Shown here: piece after piece, positions 36,477-46,430 of the stretch
Layout: each line of letters starts with the position of its first letter
How positions within the stretch are numbered: position 1 is the stretch's first letter
NCBI RefSeq assembly: GCF_024637375.1
Contig: NZ_JAGXFK010000018.1
Coordinates: 45,232 to 109,231, forward strand
Length of the DNA stretch: 64,000 bases
Direction: 5' to 3'
Origin: Sediminimonas sp.
GTDB taxonomy: Bacteria; Pseudomonadota; Alphaproteobacteria; Rhodobacterales; Rhodobacteraceae
Notes under the pieces: generated by a model
What the model was told of the DNA's origin: nothing
The model's input: only the letters and a program-made list of their open reading frames with translations
Database searches by the model: none
Program-made: the position numbers and the translations under genes

Positions 36477-37664
36477 TTACAGCTCCAGCATCGTCTTGGT
36501 GAGGATATTGCGCTGGATCTCGTTCGATCCACCGAAGATCGAGGTCTTGCGGTTGTTGAAATAGCGCGCCGCGTTGTGGGCCGTGTCCTCGGGGCCGAAC
36601 ATCATGTTGCCGTCGCTTACGTGGCCGGGGAACGGCGCCGCCGCGGGGCCAAGTGCCCGGCGCGCCAGATCCTTCAACTCCTGATGGATGACCGTGCCCT
36701 TGATCTTGAGGATCGAGGTTTCGGGCCCCGGCGCGCCCTGTTCCTGCGCCTTGAACAGCATCCGCAGGTTGGTGATCTTCATCGCCTCCAGGTCGATCTC
36801 GGCCTGCGCGATGCGCGCCGCGAACAGCGGCTCGTCGATCAACCGCCCGGACCCGCGCCGCACCTTGCGCGCCAGCGCCTTGACCTCTTCGAGCGCCTGC
36901 ATCGAAAAGCCCACCCCGGCGATGCCGGTACGCTCGTGCGTGAGCAGGTATTTCGCGATGGTCCAGCCCTTGTTTTCCTCGCCCACAAGGTTGGCGACCG
37001 GCACCCGAACATCGGTGAAGAACACCTCGTTCACCTCGTGCCCGCCCTCGATCAGGCGGATCGGGCGCATCTCGATCCCCGGCGTATCGAGGTCCACCAG
37101 GACGAAGGAAATGCCCTCCTGCTGTTTGACATCCGGGTCGGTGCGCACCAGGCAGAATATCTTGTTGGCGTGCTGGCCCAGCGTCGTCCAGGTCTTTTGC
37201 CCGTTGATGACATATTCGTCGCCATCGCGCACCGCGCGGGTTTTCAGGCTGGCCAGGTCACTGCCGGCGCCCGGCTCGGAATAGCCCTGGCACCACCAGT
37301 CGGTGCCATCCAGGATACGCGGCAGGTAGTATTCCTGCTGCGCCCTCGTCCCGAACTTGATCAGCACCGGCCCCAGCATGTTCAGCCCGAACGGCACGAT
37401 CCGCGGCGCGTAGGCGCGGCAGCATTCCTCCTCGAAAATATGCTTCTGCACCGGGGTCCAGCCGGGGCCGCCGAATTCCACCGGCCATGTGACGGCCAGC
37501 CAGCCCCTGGAATTGAGCAGCGCGTGCCACTCCTCCATCATCGGTTTGGTCAGTTCCCCGCCGGAGCGCACAGCATCGGAAATATGGGCGGGCAGGTTGT
37601 CGGCCAGCCAGCCGCGCACTTCGTCCTGAAAGGCGCGGTCTTCGGCGGAAAAGCTCAGGTCCAT
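36477..37664 (-). CDS. Acyl-CoA dehydrogenase, large-subunit type
   Basis: This acyl-CoA dehydrogenase of 395 aa resembles PimC-like large subunits. FAD/substrate segments are WWCQGYSEPGAGSDLASLKTRA near residue 125 and NGQKTWTTLGQHANKIFCLVRT near residue 155. The C-terminus reads SIFGGSNEIQRNILTK: the usual YEGT glutamate position is glycine, so the catalytic base must come from elsewhere, as in other groups of the superfamily. It lies 1 bp after the fadJ-like stop and directly precedes the small subunit, giving a three-gene beta-oxidation operon. Confidence 0.92.
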   Translation of the reverse strand: MDLSFSAEDRAFQDEVRGWLADNLPAHISDAVRSGGELTKPMMEEWHALLNSRGWLAVTWPVEFGGPGWTPVQKHIFEEECCRAYAPRIVPFGLNMLGPVLIKFGTRAQQEYYLPRILDGTDWWCQGYSEPGAGSDLASLKTRAVRDGDEYVINGQKTWTTLGQHANKIFCLVRTDPDVKQQEGISFVLVDLDTPGIEMRPIRLIEGGHEVNEVFFTDVRVPVANLVGEENKGWTIAKYLLTHERTGIAGVGFSMQALEEVKALARKVRRGSGRLIDEPLFAARIAQAEIDLEAMKITNLRMLFKAQEQGAPGPETSILKIKGTVIHQELKDLARRALGPAAAPFPGHVSDGNMMFGPEDTAHNAARYFNNRKTSIFGGSNEIQRNILTKTMLEL

Positions 37665-37665
37665 C

Positions 37666-39768
37666 TCAGGCTTCCTTGTTCATGTCGGCGAAGGTCGTGC
37701 CGTCGGCGGCCATGCGGCGCAGGATGTCGGGCACTTGCCAGTAATGCGCATCCTCCTCGGCGTAGCCCTCGATGCGACGGACCAGTTCGGCCGCGCCGAT
37801 GGTGTCGGCGTAGTGCAGCGGCCCGCCGCGAAACCGCGGGAAGCCGTAGCCGAACAGCAGCACCATATCCACATCCAGCGGGCGCCGTGCGATGCCGTCC
37901 TCGACCACGCGCGCGGCCTCGGAAATCATCGCGGTCATGTAGCGATCGATGATCTCCTGATCGGTGAACTCCTGCGGGGTGATCCCGACCTTGGCGCGCT
38001 CTTCGTCGATGATGCGGGCGACATCGGGGTTGGGGCGGATATCCTTGCCCTCGTAGACATAATAGCCCTTGCCGGTCTTGCGCCCGAACCAGCCTTGTTC
38101 GCAAATGCGGTCGGCCACCGCACCGGCATAGCGCTCATCGGGGTCGCGGCTGCCGGCCTTGCGCTTGCGCGTGGCCCAGCCGATATCCAGCCCCGCCAGA
38201 TCGCCCACCTTGTGTGGCCCCATGGCAAACCCGAAGCCTTCGAGCGCGCTATCCACCTGCTGCGGCGTGGCGCCGTCCAGCACCAGGTAGGCGGCCTCCT
38301 TGCCGTAATGCGACAGGATGCGGTTGCCGATAAACCCGTCGCAGACACCGGCGCGCACGCCGACCTTTTTCAACCGCTTGGCAAGGGCAAACCCGGTCGC
38401 CACGACATCGGGCGCGGTCTTGTCGGCGACAACGATTTCCAGCAGTCGCATCACATGCGCGGGGCTGAAGAAGTGCAGCCCCAGAACGTCCTGCGGGCGC
38501 GCGGTGGCGGCGGCGATCTCGTTGATGTCCAGGTATGAGGTGTTCGAGGCCAGCACCGCGCCGGGCTTGCAGATCCTGTCGAGCTTGCCGAAGATATCGG
38601 TCTTGACGCCCATGTCCTCGAACACCGCCTCGATCACCAGATCGACATCGGCCAGATCGTCCATTGCCAGCGACGGCTCAAGCATCGCCAGCGTCGCGTC
38701 GCGCTTGTCGGCGGCCAGCTTGCCGCGCTTGACGGCGCCGTCGATATTGCCGGTGATCGTGGCCACGCCACGGTCCAGTCCCTCTTGCGCCACCTCGATC
38801 AGGCGCACCGGCAGCCCGGCCAGCAGGCAGGCGGTGGCGATCCCAGATCCCATCGTGCCGCCGCCGATGATGCCGACCTTTTCGATCCGGCGCGCATCGC
38901 CCTTGGCCTCGGGGATGTTGCTGACCGCGCGTTCGCCGAAAAAGGCGTGGATGAGCCCGGCGCGCTGCGGCGTGTCCATGCATTCCATGAACGCCGCGCG
39001 TTCGAATTGCAGCCCCTCGTCCAGCGGCGTCTTGGCGGCTGTGCGGATGCATTCGACGATCTTGTGCGGAGAGAACAGCAGCGCCTGCGTCTTGCGCAGC
39101 TTGTCAGCCGTCTGGTCCAGCGTGGCGTCGTCCGGCGTGACGTCCAGATCGCCGGTGCGTCGGGTTTCAAGCGTGCCGGTGGCCGCGTCCTGCGCCGCCT
39201 TCAGCGCCACATCGCGCGGCTCGCCCGTCTCAAGCCGGTCGATCACGCCGGCCTCCAGCGCCTCTTGCGCGGGCACATGGCGGCCCGACAGGCAGGCGTC
39301 CAGCGCAAAGGCAATACCCGTCAGGCGCGGCAACCGCTGCGTGCCGCCGGCGCCGGGCAACAAGCCCAACGCCACCTCGGGCAGGCCCACGCGCAGCCCC
39401 TCGATACCGACGCGCGCATGGGTAGCCAGCGCCAGTTCCAGCCCGCCGCCCAGGGCGGTTCCGTGCATGACGGTGACGACCGGGGTTTCGCAGGCCTCGA
39501 TCCGGTCATAGACCTCGGGCAGCGCGGGCGGCTGCGGGGGCTTGCCGAATTCCTTGATGTCGGCACCCGCGACAAAGGTGCGCCCGGCCCCGTAGATGGC
39601 AATGGCCTTGACGGACGTATCGGCGTCGAGACGGGCAATGGCCTCGTCCAGCCCCTGGCGAACCACCTGCCCGGTGGCATTCACCGGCGGGTTGTCGATG
39701 CACACCAGGGCGATGTCGCCCTGCTTTTCGATGGAAATCAGGTCGTTCACCTGCTGGGTATCGGACAT
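37666..39768 (-). CDS. Bifunctional enoyl-CoA hydratase / 3-hydroxyacyl-CoA dehydrogenase (FadJ/PimF-like)
   Basis: This trifunctional-alpha-type protein of 700 aa has an N-terminal crotonase domain (residues about 10-190: AIYGAGRTFVAGADIKEFG, HGTALGGGLELALATHARVG, GLLPGAGGTQRLPRL, with catalytic Glu residues). The 3-hydroxyacyl-CoA dehydrogenase domain follows, with NAD motif VGIIGGGTMGSGIATACLLAG near residue 300. The catalytic His is in LGLHFFSPAHVMRLLEIV, and there are two C-terminal helical domains. It carries out hydration and NAD-dependent oxidation. The order fadJ-like / large ACAD / small ACAD recalls the pim operon of Rhodopseudomonas, hinting at dicarboxylic or alicyclic acid substrates. 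Confidence 0.95.
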   Translation of the reverse strand: MSDTQQVNDLISIEKQGDIALVCIDNPPVNATGQVVRQGLDEAIARLDADTSVKAIAIYGAGRTFVAGADIKEFGKPPQPPALPEVYDRIEACETPVVTVMHGTALGGGLELALATHARVGIEGLRVGLPEVALGLLPGAGGTQRLPRLTGIAFALDACLSGRHVPAQEALEAGVIDRLETGEPRDVALKAAQDAATGTLETRRTGDLDVTPDDATLDQTADKLRKTQALLFSPHKIVECIRTAAKTPLDEGLQFERAAFMECMDTPQRAGLIHAFFGERAVSNIPEAKGDARRIEKVGIIGGGTMGSGIATACLLAGLPVRLIEVAQEGLDRGVATITGNIDGAVKRGKLAADKRDATLAMLEPSLAMDDLADVDLVIEAVFEDMGVKTDIFGKLDRICKPGAVLASNTSYLDINEIAAATARPQDVLGLHFFSPAHVMRLLEIVVADKTAPDVVATGFALAKRLKKVGVRAGVCDGFIGNRILSHYGKEAAYLVLDGATPQQVDSALEGFGFAMGPHKVGDLAGLDIGWATRKRKAGSRDPDERYAGAVADRICEQGWFGRKTGKGYYVYEGKDIRPNPDVARIIDEERAKVGITPQEFTDQEIIDRYMTAMISEAARVVEDGIARRPLDVDMVLLFGYGFPRFRGGPLHYADTIGAAELVRRIEGYAEEDAHYWQVPDILRRMAADGTTFADMNKEA

Positions 39769-39865
39769 CTGTCACCTTCCTCGTGGAATTACTCGCCGGG
39801 CGTGCGGCGCACTTGACGCCGAAAACTAGTCGCTTGACGACGGCTCGTCAATAAATGGAATACGC

Positions 39866-39880
39866 TTCCGCAATGCGGAA
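39866..39880. promoter_or_regulatory. Perfect dyad TTCCGC-AAT-GCGGAA upstream of the fadJ-like operon
   Basis: A perfect 6+3+6 palindrome sits 97 bp upstream of the fadJ-like start, in the gap after the adenine deaminase stop. A near-identical dyad lies in the liv/acyl-CoA dehydrogenase divergent promoter at 26097-26111. It is a likely operator for a catabolic regulator, possibly the IclR protein at 16.7 kb; the binding protein is inferred only. Confidence 0.55.
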
Positions 39881-39886
39881 ATATTG

Positions 39887-41581
39887 CTACCCGATAATCT
39901 CGAACCGGGTCACGTCCACCATGCCGCGATCGGTGATCTTGAGTGCCGGAATCACCGGCAGCGCCAGGAAAGCCAGTTGCAGAAAGGGTTCCTCCAGCGT
40001 CACGCCCAGCGTCACCGCCGCCGCGCGCAGATCGACCAGGCGGTCGCGTACCTCCTCGAACGGCTCCAGGCTCATCAACCCCGCGACGGGCAACGCCAGT
40101 TCGGCCATCACCACGCCGCCGCGCACCACGGCAAAGCCGCCCTCGATCTCGCCCAGCCGGTTTACCGCCATCGCCATATCGTCGTAATCCACGCCCACTG
40201 CCACGATGTTGTGATGGTCGTGGCAGACGGTCGAGGCGATGGCGCCGGCTTGCATCCCGAAGCCACGCACGAACCCGGTGGCGATGTTGCCGTTGTGCCC
40301 GTGCCGTTCGACCACCGCGATGCGCGCCAGATCGCGCGCCGGGTCGGGGTGCTTGTCGCCATCGGCAATGGGCACATCTTCGTGCAGATGCTCGGTGATG
40401 ATCTTGCCGTCCAGGATACCGATGACGTCGGTTTCTTCGCGGTTCGTGGCTGTGCGGAAATCCGCCGCCGTCACCCGTGGCGCGCGAACCGAACCGCGCC
40501 CCACCGGCGCGACGTCGCCGCGCGCGGCAAAGGCGGCCGGTGTCATCTCGCGTCCGGCGCAGAAAACCCGCGCGGCGCGGCACTCTTCCAAGCTGTCCAG
40601 CACCACGATATCGGCCCGCCGCCCCGGCGCGATCAGGCCCCGATCACGCAGGCCGAATGCCTCGGCCGCCGACAGGCTGGCGGCACGGTAAACCGCCAGC
40701 GGCGAACAGCCCAGCGCGATCAGGCTGCGAATCATGTAATCGAGGTGCCCGTGCTCGGCGATGTCCAGCGGGTTGCGGTCGTCGGTGCACAGCGCCATGT
40801 AGGGCGCCGTCACGTCGCTCAGCACCGGCGCCAGCGCGCGCATGTCCTTTGAAACCGATCCTTCGCGGATCAGCACCCGCATCCCGCGTTGCAGCTTCTC
40901 GCGTGCCTCCTCGGCGGTGGTCGCCTCGTGCTCGGTGCGGATGCCAGCGGCGACATAGGCGTTCAGGTCGCGCCCCGACAACAGCGGTGCATGCCCGTCA
41001 ATGTGGCCGCCGCGGAACATTTCCAGCTTGGCCAGCACGCCCGCGTCCTTGGCCAGCACGCCGGGGTAGTTCATGAACTCGGCCAGCCCGATGCCCGACG
41101 GATGTCCGCGCAGGTCCGCCAGGTCCCGCGCCCCGATCCGCGCGCCCGATGTCTCCATCTCGGTTGATGGCACGCAGGAACTGAGCTGCACACGGATGTC
41201 CATCAGCGTATGTTCCGAGGCCCGCTGGAAATAGCGGATGCCCTCGACCCCGATCACGTTGGCGATCTCGTGCGGGTCGCAGATTGCCGTTGTCACCCCG
41301 CGCGGGCCGACACAGCGGTCGAACTCGAACGGCGTGACCATCGAGCTTTCGATATGCAGATGCGTGTCGATGAAGCCGGGCACCAGGATGTGGCCGCTCA
41401 CGTCGACAACCTCGCGCCCCTCGTAGCCGGCACCGATGCCGACAACGGTGTCGCCGCAGATGGCCACGTCGCCCTCGATCATCGCGCCGGTGACCAGGTC
41501 GAACACCCGCCCGCCCCGCAACACCAGGTCGGCGGGCACCACCCCGCGCCCCTGGTCGATCAGATCACCCAGTTCCGCCAT
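39887..41581 (-). CDS. ade: Adenine deaminase
   Basis: This amidohydrolase of 564 aa converts adenine to hypoxanthine in purine salvage. The start is ATG 41581 ([15 protein letters not shown]), with CAGGAG upstream; the track ORF is 34 codons longer. Metal-binding motif [15 protein letters not shown] is near residue 70-84, [15 protein letters not shown] near residue 98, [12 protein letters not shown] near residue 195, and the C-terminal adenine-deaminase domain has [20 protein letters not shown] and [11 protein letters not shown]. Its neighbours are unrelated: aroC upstream and the fadJ-like operon downstream. Confidence 0.95.
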   Translation of the reverse strand: MAELGDLIDQGRGVVPADLVLRGGRVFDLVTGAMIEGDVAICGDTVVGIGAGYEGREVVDVSGHILVPGFIDTHLHIESSMVTPFEFDRCVGPRGVTTAICDPHEIANVIGVEGIRYFQRASEHTLMDIRVQLSSCVPSTEMETSGARIGARDLADLRGHPSGIGLAEFMNYPGVLAKDAGVLAKLEMFRGGHIDGHAPLLSGRDLNAYVAAGIRTEHEATTAEEAREKLQRGMRVLIREGSVSKDMRALAPVLSDVTAPYMALCTDDRNPLDIAEHGHLDYMIRSLIALGCSPLAVYRAASLSAAEAFGLRDRGLIAPGRRADIVVLDSLEECRAARVFCAGREMTPAAFAARGDVAPVGRGSVRAPRVTAADFRTATNREETDVIGILDGKIITEHLHEDVPIADGDKHPDPARDLARIAVVERHGHNGNIATGFVRGFGMQAGAIASTVCHDHHNIVAVGVDYDDMAMAVNRLGEIEGGFAVVRGGVVMAELALPVAGLMSLEPFEEVRDRLVDLRAAAVTLGVTLEEPFLQLAFLALPVIPALKITDRGMVDVTRFEIIG

Positions 41582-41690
41582 CTTGTTTCTCCTGTTGCCG
41601 AGGGCTCTACCCCGGCCCGCATCACCTGCGCCACCAACATAACAGAACCTGAAAGCCCGCGCCCATGCCCCGACGCCGCGCAAGGTGCGA

Positions 41691-41784
41691 GCGCCGGAGC
41701 CTCCGGCGGGGATATTTGTGGCCAGAAGAAACGCGCATCGCCGTTTCGGTCACATCGCGCATCTTCATCTTTCCAAAAATACTC
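41691..41784. repeat. Intergenic repeat with hairpin (copy 2)
   Basis: A compact hairpin (CGCCGG-AGCCT-CCGGCG), then GGATATTTGTGGCCAGAAGA, and then TTCATCTTTCCAAAAATACT fill the gap between aroC and ade. The last segment matches the copy at 35331. It probably terminates aroC, transcribed on the minus strand. I recall both strings as frequent between Rhodobacteraceae genes. Confidence 0.5.
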
Positions 41785-41827
41785 AATAACGAAACGGTGG
41801 CCGCGAAAACGCGGCCTGGTCTGAACG

Positions 41828-42931
41828 TCACCCGATCGAGCCGCGGTTGTCGCCCACCTGACCGCGATGCAGCAGCAGATGGTCTAGGATCACGCAGGCC
41901 ATCATCGCCTCGCCCACCGGTACGGCGCGGATACCCACGCAGGGGTCATGGCGGCCCTTGGTGACGATCTCGGTCGCCTCGCCCGCCTTGGTGATGGTCT
42001 GGCGCGGGCGCAGGATCGAGCTTGTCGGCTTGACCGCAAACCGCACCACCACCTCCTGCCCGGTACTGATCCCGCCGAGGATGCCGCCGGCGTGGTTGCT
42101 GGAATAGACGGGCTGGCCATCGTTGCCCATGAATATCTCGTCGGCGTTGTCCTCGCCGGTGAGCGCCGCCGCTGCCATGCCCTCGCCGATCTCGACCCCC
42201 TTGACGGCGTTGATGCTCATCATCGCGGCGGCCAGGTCGGTGTCGAGCTTGCCATAGACCGGCGCGCCCAGCCCCGCGGGCAGCCCCCGCGCCACCACCT
42301 CGACCACCGCGCCGACCGAATTGCCGGCCTTGCGCAGCCGGTCGAGGTAATCCGCCCAGTCCCCGGCCGCCTGCGCGTCGGGGCACCAGAACGGATTGGC
42401 GTCGATCTGGGACCAGTCGAACCGGTCGCGGTCTATCCCCAGCGTTCCGACTTGCGTCATGTAGCCTTTGATCTCGACCCGCGGTGCCAACGCCGCGACC
42501 GCCGCGCGGGCCAGCCCGCCGGCGGCCACGCGCGCCGCAGTTTCGCGGGCGCTGGAGCGCCCACCGCCGCGATAGTCGCGGATGCCGTATTTCTGCCAAT
42601 AGGTGATGTCGGCATGGCCGGGGCGGAATTTCTCGGCGATGTCGCCGTAATCCTTCGACCGCTGGTCGGTGTTCTCGATCATCAACTGTACCGGCGTGCC
42701 GGTGGTCTGGCCTTCGAACACCCCCGACATTATGCGCACGGCATCCGCCTCGCGCCGCTGGGTCGTGTATTTGCTCTGCCCCGGCTTGCGCCGGTCCAGC
42801 CAATGCTGGATCGCGCCCGCGTCGATCGGCACGCCGGGCGGGCAGCCATCGACCGTGGCGCCAATGGCCGGCCCGTGGCTTTCTCCCCAGGTGGTGACGC
42901 GGAACAGGTGGCCGAAGGTGTTGAGGCTCAT
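41828..42931 (-). CDS. aroC: Chorismate synthase
   Basis: This enzyme converts 5-enolpyruvylshikimate 3-phosphate to chorismate with reduced FMN, the last common step of aromatic amino-acid synthesis. I use ATG 42931 ([20 protein letters not shown]); the track adds 14 codons. The protein is 367 aa. The three chorismate synthase signatures are present: [18 protein letters not shown] near residue 16, the segment [38 protein letters not shown] near residue 100, and the C-terminal [17 protein letters not shown] near residue 330. It is divergent from the thiamine riboswitch operon. Confidence 0.97.
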   Translation of the reverse strand: MSLNTFGHLFRVTTWGESHGPAIGATVDGCPPGVPIDAGAIQHWLDRRKPGQSKYTTQRREADAVRIMSGVFEGQTTGTPVQLMIENTDQRSKDYGDIAEKFRPGHADITYWQKYGIRDYRGGGRSSARETAARVAAGGLARAAVAALAPRVEIKGYMTQVGTLGIDRDRFDWSQIDANPFWCPDAQAAGDWADYLDRLRKAGNSVGAVVEVVARGLPAGLGAPVYGKLDTDLAAAMMSINAVKGVEIGEGMAAAALTGEDNADEIFMGNDGQPVYSSNHAGGILGGISTGQEVVVRFAVKPTSSILRPRQTITKAGEATEIVTKGRHDPCVGIRAVPVGEAMMACVILDHLLLHRGQVGDNRGSIG

Positions 42932-43024
42932 CGCGGGCTCCTTTGGGCACGGGTCTAGCGGGGGCGCGCGCACCGCTCAAGCGGTTTCGGGTTGAAGCGA
43001 ACGCGGCAGCGGCCTAGGTTGCGT

Positions 43025-43118
43025 GACACCTCGGGGTGCCCCGCCGCGCGCAGGGCTGAGATGCCATTTTGGCGAACCCGTTGAACCTGAACCGGTTAAG
43101 ACCGGCGGAGGGAAGGGT
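43025..43118 (+). ncRNA. TPP riboswitch (THI element)
   Basis: The conserved thi-box parts are in order: TCGGGGTGCCCC stem, GGGCTGAGAT core, ACCC, TTGAACCTGA, then CCGGTTAAGACCGGCGGAGGGAAGG. It lies 50 bp upstream of thiB on the same strand. Thiamine pyrophosphate binding should repress the thiBPQ operon. The region after the aptamer before the thiB start (GGAGGATGCC) probably holds the expression platform. Confidence 0.95.
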
Positions 43119-43167
43119 TGGATTCGCCTCCTGACTTGCTCCGCCCGTCGCAACAAAGGAGGATGCC

Positions 43168-44145
43168 ATGAAGTATCTTGCACTTGCCACGGGACTGTTC
43201 GCCGCCACCATCGCGGTGGCCGAGACACCCACGCTTACCGTCTATACCTATGACAGCTTCGTCAGCGACTGGGGCCCCGGGCCCGCGGTCAAGAAGGCGT
43301 TCGAGACAACCTGCGACTGCACGCTGAAGTTCGTGGGCACCGGCGACGGCGCCGCGCTGCTGGCGCGGCTGCGGCTGGAAGGGGCACGCACCGATGCCGA
43401 CATCGTGCTGGGCCTCGACACCGGGCTGACGGCGGCGGCCGCCGAGACCGGGCTGTTCGCGCCCCATTCCGTCAGCGCCGAATACGATCTGCCCATCGCC
43501 TGGGACGATCCGCTATTCGTGCCGTTCGACTGGGGGTATTTCGCTTTTGTCGCCAATGCCGGGGCCGACCTGCCGGCCAATTTCCGTGACCTGGCCGCCA
43601 GCGACACCAGTATCGTGATCCAGGATCCGCGCTCGTCCACGCCCGGGCTGGGCCTGCTGATGTGGGTGAAAACCGCCTATGACGGCGACGCCGAAGACAT
43701 CTGGCGCGGGCTGTCGGATAACATCGTCACCGTCACCAAGGGCTGGTCCGAAGCTTACGGGCTGTTCCTGGAAGGCGAGGCCGACATGGCGCTTTCCTAC
43801 ACCACCTCGCCCGCCTACCACATGATCGCCGAAGATGATGACAGCAAGGTCGCAGTGCCCTTCGACGAGGGCCACTACATGCAGATCGAGGTGGCCGGCA
43901 AGCTGGCCGGTACCGACCAGCCCGAACTGGCCGATCGCTTTCTGGAATTCATGACCGGCGAGGAGTTCCAGTCGATCATCCCGACCACCAACTGGATGTA
44001 TCCCGCCGTCATGCCACAGGGCGGTCTGCCGGATGCGTTCGATACCCTGATCGCGCCGGAGAAATCCCTGCTCGTCCCCGCCGATGAGGCTGACGAGGTG
44101 CGCGACAAGGCGCTCGAAGAGTGGCTGCGCGCGCTGTCGCGATAG
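43168..44145 (+). CDS. thiB: Thiamine ABC transporter substrate-binding protein
   Basis: This periplasmic thiamine/TPP-binding protein of 325 aa has a signal peptide MKYLALATGLFAATIAVA and a mature start ETPTLTVYTYDSFVSDWGPGP, the ThiB hallmark. Further family parts are DADIVLGLDTGLTAAAAETGLF, PFDWGYFAFVANAG, DPRSSTPGLGLLMWVKTAYG-like sequence near residue 155, and the C-terminal NWMYPAVMPQGGLPDAFD. An AAAGGAGG ribosome site is 5 bases before the ATG. It follows the TPP riboswitch directly. Confidence 0.96.
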   Translation: MKYLALATGLFAATIAVAETPTLTVYTYDSFVSDWGPGPAVKKAFETTCDCTLKFVGTGDGAALLARLRLEGARTDADIVLGLDTGLTAAAAETGLFAPHSVSAEYDLPIAWDDPLFVPFDWGYFAFVANAGADLPANFRDLAASDTSIVIQDPRSSTPGLGLLMWVKTAYDGDAEDIWRGLSDNIVTVTKGWSEAYGLFLEGEADMALSYTTSPAYHMIAEDDDSKVAVPFDEGHYMQIEVAGKLAGTDQPELADRFLEFMTGEEFQSIIPTTNWMYPAVMPQGGLPDAFDTLIAPEKSLLVPADEADEVRDKALEEWLRALSR

Positions 44146-45674
44146 CGCGCGGCGCGCCCGGGCATGTCGCGGCGGCGCTGGTCGCCGCCGTGATCCTCGC
44201 CCCGGTGGCCGCGGTGCTGTGGCGCGCAGGCGGGGGCGGCTGGCCCGGCCCCGCCGATTGGGCCGCGCTGCGCTTTACCCTGACGCAGGCGGCGCTTTCG
44301 GCGCTGATCAGTGTGGCGCTTGCCATCCCCGCCGCCCGGGCGCTGGCGCGGCGGCGCTTTGCCGGGCGGCGATTGCTGATTACCGCGCTCGGCGCGCCAT
44401 TCATCCTGCCGGTGATCGTGGCCGTGCTGGGGCTGCTGGCGGTGTTCGGGCGTGGCGGGCTGGTCAATGCCGGGCTGGATGCGCTTGGCCTGCCGGGGAT
44501 ACGCATCTACGGCCTGCACGGCGTGGTCCTGGCGCACGTCTTTTTCAACCTGCCGTTGGCCACGCGGATCATCCTGCAAGGCTGGCAATCCATCCCGGCC
44601 GAGCGATTCCGGCTGGCTGCGAGCCTCGGGATGACACCCACCGACGTCATGCGCCACCTCGAATGGCCGATGCTGCGCGCGATGCTGCCCGGCGCCCTAA
44701 TGGTGATCTTCGCCATCTGCCTGAGCAGTTTTGCCGTGGCGCTGACGCTGGGCGGCGGGCCCCGTGCCACCACTGTCGAGCTGGCCATCTACCAGGCGTT
44801 CCGCTTCGATTTCGACCTCGGCCGCGCGGCGGTGCTGGCCAGCATCCAGTTGGCGCTGGTCACGCTGGCGGCGCTGGCGGCGTTGCGCGTCACGCAAGCG
44901 GGCGGGTTCGGGGCCGGGCTCGACCGCAGCTTGCGCCGCTTCGACGCCGAAACGCCGGCCTTGCGGCTGCTGGACGCGGCCGTGCTGTTGCTTGTGGCGG
45001 CGTTTTTGCTGACCCCGATGGCAGCGATCGTCTGGCGCGGCGGCGCGGCGCTGGCCGGGCTGCCCGTCGCGGTCTGGCGCGCGGCGGCCGTGTCCTTGGG
45101 GGTCGCGGCGGCCTCGACCGTGCTGACGCTTGCGCTGGCGCTTCCGATGGCGCTGGCGGCGCTCAAGCGCCCGTGGCTCGAGGTGGTCGGCCTGCTGGGC
45201 ATCGCCGCCTCGCCGCTGGTCATCGGGGTGGGGTTGTTCGTGCTGATCAACCCGTGGGCCGACCCCACGGCGCTGGCCCTGCCGGTGACGGCGCTGGTCA
45301 ACGCGGTGATGGCGTTGCCCTTCGCGCTGCGGGTGATGATCCCGCAATTGCGCGACACCGTTGCCGATTTCGGCCGCCTCGCCGACAGCCTGGGGATGCG
45401 CGCGCGCGACCGGCTGCGGCTGGTGATTCTGCCGCGGCTGCGCCGGCAGATCGGTTTTGCCGCCGGGCTGGCGGCGGCCCTGTCGATCGGTGACCTGGGG
45501 GTGATCGCGCTGTTCGCCGACCCCGATATCGCCACGCTGCCGCTGCAGATCCTGCGTCTCATGGGCGCCTACAGGATGGACGCCGCCGCCGGCGCCGGGC
45601 TGCTGTTGCTGACGTTGTCCTTGGCGGTGTTCTGGCTGCTTGATCAGGGAGGGCGCGCCGATGCTGACGCTTGA
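44121..45674 (+). CDS. thiP: Thiamine ABC transporter permease
   Basis: This inner-membrane permease of 517 aa has two homologous halves, each with an ABC permease domain, as expected for ThiP. The first EAA loop is FRLAASLGMTPTDVMRHLEWPML near residue 170, and the second is DSLGMRARDRLRLVILPRLRRQ near residue 430. About twelve hydrophobic helices are visible. Translation starts at GTG 44121 inside thiB (25-bp overlap), and the end overlaps thiQ by 14 bp. The start has only a weak upstream GAAGA, suggesting coupling to thiB. Confidence 0.93.
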   Translation: MAARAVAIARGAPGHVAAALVAAVILAPVAAVLWRAGGGGWPGPADWAALRFTLTQAALSALISVALAIPAARALARRRFAGRRLLITALGAPFILPVIVAVLGLLAVFGRGGLVNAGLDALGLPGIRIYGLHGVVLAHVFFNLPLATRIILQGWQSIPAERFRLAASLGMTPTDVMRHLEWPMLRAMLPGALMVIFAICLSSFAVALTLGGGPRATTVELAIYQAFRFDFDLGRAAVLASIQLALVTLAALAALRVTQAGGFGAGLDRSLRRFDAETPALRLLDAAVLLLVAAFLLTPMAAIVWRGGAALAGLPVAVWRAAAVSLGVAAASTVLTLALALPMALAALKRPWLEVVGLLGIAASPLVIGVGLFVLINPWADPTALALPVTALVNAVMALPFALRVMIPQLRDTVADFGRLADSLGMRARDRLRLVILPRLRRQIGFAAGLAAALSIGDLGVIALFADPDIATLPLQILRLMGAYRMDAAAGAGLLLLTLSLAVFWLLDQGGRADADA

Positions 45675-46356
45675 GGCCGTCGAGATCCGCCAGGGCGCAT
45701 TCCACCTTGCGGCCGATTTCAGCGTCGAGACCGGCGCCCGCGTCGCCATGATCGGGCCCAGCGGGGCGGGCAAATCGACGCTGCTGGATGTCATTGCCGG
45801 GTTCCTGCAACCCACGGCGGGTCGAGTCCTGTTGGACGGGCTCGACATCACCGCCCTGCCCCCGGCGCAGCGAGGCTGCGCGATCGTGTTCCAGGACAAC
45901 AACCTGCTGCCGCATTTCACGGTCGCGCAGAATATCGGGCTGGGGGCGCGGCCCGACCTGCGGCTTGACCGGGCCGACCGCCAGCGCGTGGCGCACGCGA
46001 TCGAGCGGGTAGGGCTGACCGGGTTCGAGGCGCGCAAACCGGGGCAGCTATCGGGGGGTCAGCAGGTGCGCGTGGCGCTGGCCCGCGTGCTGGTCCAGCG
46101 CCAGCCGCTGGTCCTGCTGGACGAGCCCTTTGCCGCGCTCGGCCCGGCGCTCAAGACCGAGATGCTGGGGCTGGTGGACGAACTGATGGATGAAACCGGC
46201 GCGACGCTGCTGATGGTCAGCCACGACCCCGCCGATGCCCGGCGGATCGCGCCGCGCACCGTGCTTGTCGCCGACGGCCGCGCCGAACCTCCGTGCGATA
46301 CCGGCGCCCTGCTTGCCGATCCGCCCCCGGCGCTGCGCCGCTACCTCGGGTCGTGA
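45661..46356 (+). CDS. thiQ: Thiamine ABC transporter ATP-binding protein
   Basis: This ATPase of 231 aa energises ThiBP. I start at ATG 45661 (MLTLEAVEIRQGAFH), after GGGAGGG; the track ORF is seven codons longer. Walker A is GPSGAGKST near residue 33, the signature is LSGGQQVRVALARVL near residue 128, and Walker B is QPLVLLDEPFAALGP near residue 148. The D-loop has glycine where ALDP is usual, a mild oddity. It is the last gene of the operon, followed by a strong hairpin. Confidence 0.95.
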   Translation: MLTLEAVEIRQGAFHLAADFSVETGARVAMIGPSGAGKSTLLDVIAGFLQPTAGRVLLDGLDITALPPAQRGCAIVFQDNNLLPHFTVAQNIGLGARPDLRLDRADRQRVAHAIERVGLTGFEARKPGQLSGGQQVRVALARVLVQRQPLVLLDEPFAALGPALKTEMLGLVDELMDETGATLLMVSHDPADARRIAPRTVLVADGRAEPPCDTGALLADPPPALRRYLGS

Positions 46357-46376
46357 CCCCGGCCGCCCATGGAAAA

Positions 46377-46402
46377 GCCCCGCCCGAGTGATCGGGCGGG
46401 GC
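46377..46402. terminator. Bidirectional terminator between thiQ and petC
   Basis: An 11-bp perfect stem (GCCCCGCCCGA / TCGGGCGGGGC) with loop GTGA separates the convergent thiQ and petC genes. On the minus strand it is followed by TTTTCC, a U-tract serving petABC; on the plus strand by ATTCATTG. Confidence 0.85.
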
Positions 46403-46430
46403 ATTCATTGTCCGCATCAGGCTCGTTGGA

